Shown here in pieces: positions 11,483 through 11,769 of a stretch of 11,769 nucleotides of DNA (the stretch's first letter is position 1; every line of letters starts with the position of its first letter). The translations under genes and the position numbers were made by a program. The notes below the pieces were generated by a model. It ran no database searches. It had not been told where the DNA came from and saw only the letters and a program-made list of their open reading frames with translations. The DNA is from JALZHR01 sp036389695 (GTDB lineage Bacteria; Acidobacteriota; Blastocatellia; Pyrinomonadales; Pyrinomonadaceae). Location of the stretch: positions 1-11,769 of the forward strand of contig DASVWG010000155.1 in assembly GCA_036389695.1 (NCBI GenBank), given 5' to 3'.

Positions 11483-11769
11483 ATGAAAAACATCACCGTT
11501 TTCTGCGGTTCGAGCAGCGGCTTTCGCCCCGAATATGCGGAAGCCGCTGTAAATCTGGCGCGCCTTCTGGTCGAAAAAAATATACGCCTTATTTACGGCG
11601 GCGGCAACGTCGGTTTGATGGGAATTATCGCCGACGAAGTAATGCGCGGCGGCGGCGCGGTCATCGGCGTAATTCCCGATTCGCTTTTCAGAAAAGAGGT
11701 CGACAAGCGAGAGGTGACGGAGCTTCGCGTCGTCGCGTCGATGCACGAGCGCAAAGCGATGATGGCTGA
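11483..11769 (+). CDS. LOG family (TIGR00730) nucleotide phosphoribohydrolase, 3' truncated
   Basis: The first 95 residues of a Rossmann-fold LOG/lysine-decarboxylase-like protein, cut off by the window end. It opens with MKNITVFCGSSSGFRPEYAEAA, typical of the family. LIYGGGNVGLMGIIAD (37-52), the VIGVIPDSL strand, and MHERKAMMA (87-95) follow, the last being the conserved MHERK helix. The defining PGGxGTxxE motif would come next, outside the window. Family members split the N-glycosidic bond of nucleoside 5'-monophosphates, including cytokinin precursors, releasing the base and ribose 5-phosphate. The actual bacterial substrate is often a housekeeping AMP-type nucleotide. The start codon follows the previous stop with no gap (TAAATG). 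A separate Shine-Dalgarno site is weak (GAAAGAGAA), which fits coupling. Confidence 0.9.
   Translation, partial: MKNITVFCGSSSGFRPEYAEAAVNLARLLVEKNIRLIYGGGNVGLMGIIADEVMRGGGAVIGVIPDSLFRKEVDKREVTELRVVASMHERKAMMA

Noticed and set aside
11090..11746. A 218-codon open frame on the minus strand opposite the SnoaL-like and LOG genes
   Set aside because: It is antisense to two clearly recognisable proteins, is rich in Arg/Phe/Ala as expected from reversed codon bias, and shows no domain of its own.

Overview
The window looks like a chromosomal segment of a Gram-negative heterotroph, most likely an Acidobacteriota member of the Blastocatellia/Pyrinomonadales type. That placement is an inference. It rests on the secreted protein with repeated FDGDGKxDVAVFRP-type units, the signal-peptide-bearing M28 peptidase, weak Shine-Dalgarno usage, and codon choice with many GCC/GCG/CGC codons in an otherwise moderate-GC sequence. 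No 16S or other marker is present.

Layout: (1) 1-1900, plus strand: the 3' part of a large secreted BNR plus FG-GAP/VCBS repeat protein, then a decayed extra repeat, a terminator hairpin and the C-terminal remnant of a tyrosine recombinase. (2) 1900-2370: a GNAT acetyltransferase. (3) 2496-10801, all minus strand: in transcription order a membrane-anchored zinc-ribbon/NHL protein, the selenocysteine tRNA gene selC, the DNA-uptake/recombination protein dprA, DNA topoisomerase I (topA), a PmtA-like SAM methyltransferase, and a secreted M28 zinc peptidase. (4) 10955-end, plus strand: a secreted SnoaL/NTF2-like protein whose stop codon abuts the start codon of a LOG-family nucleotide hydrolase, which runs off the window.

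Functionally this is mostly housekeeping (topA, dprA, selC) mixed with exported proteins typical of this kind of organism. There is no evident defence system, biosynthetic cluster or intact mobile element; the recombinase is only a fragment.

The most distinctive signal lies between genes. Almost every intergenic gap on the minus-strand side holds an inverted repeat whose arms are short direct repeats, mostly of 7 bases. The arms sit within a few bases of stop or start codons. The seven elements fall into at least six unrelated sequences (GGCAAAA, TGATAGT, CAGGGATGA-type, an 8-base GGAGACAC-type, GATT-core, GTGAATC) but share this geometry; only 4982-5106 and 9413-9499 belong to the same sequence family. 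This looks like a class of gene-end hairpin elements rather than one repeat family.
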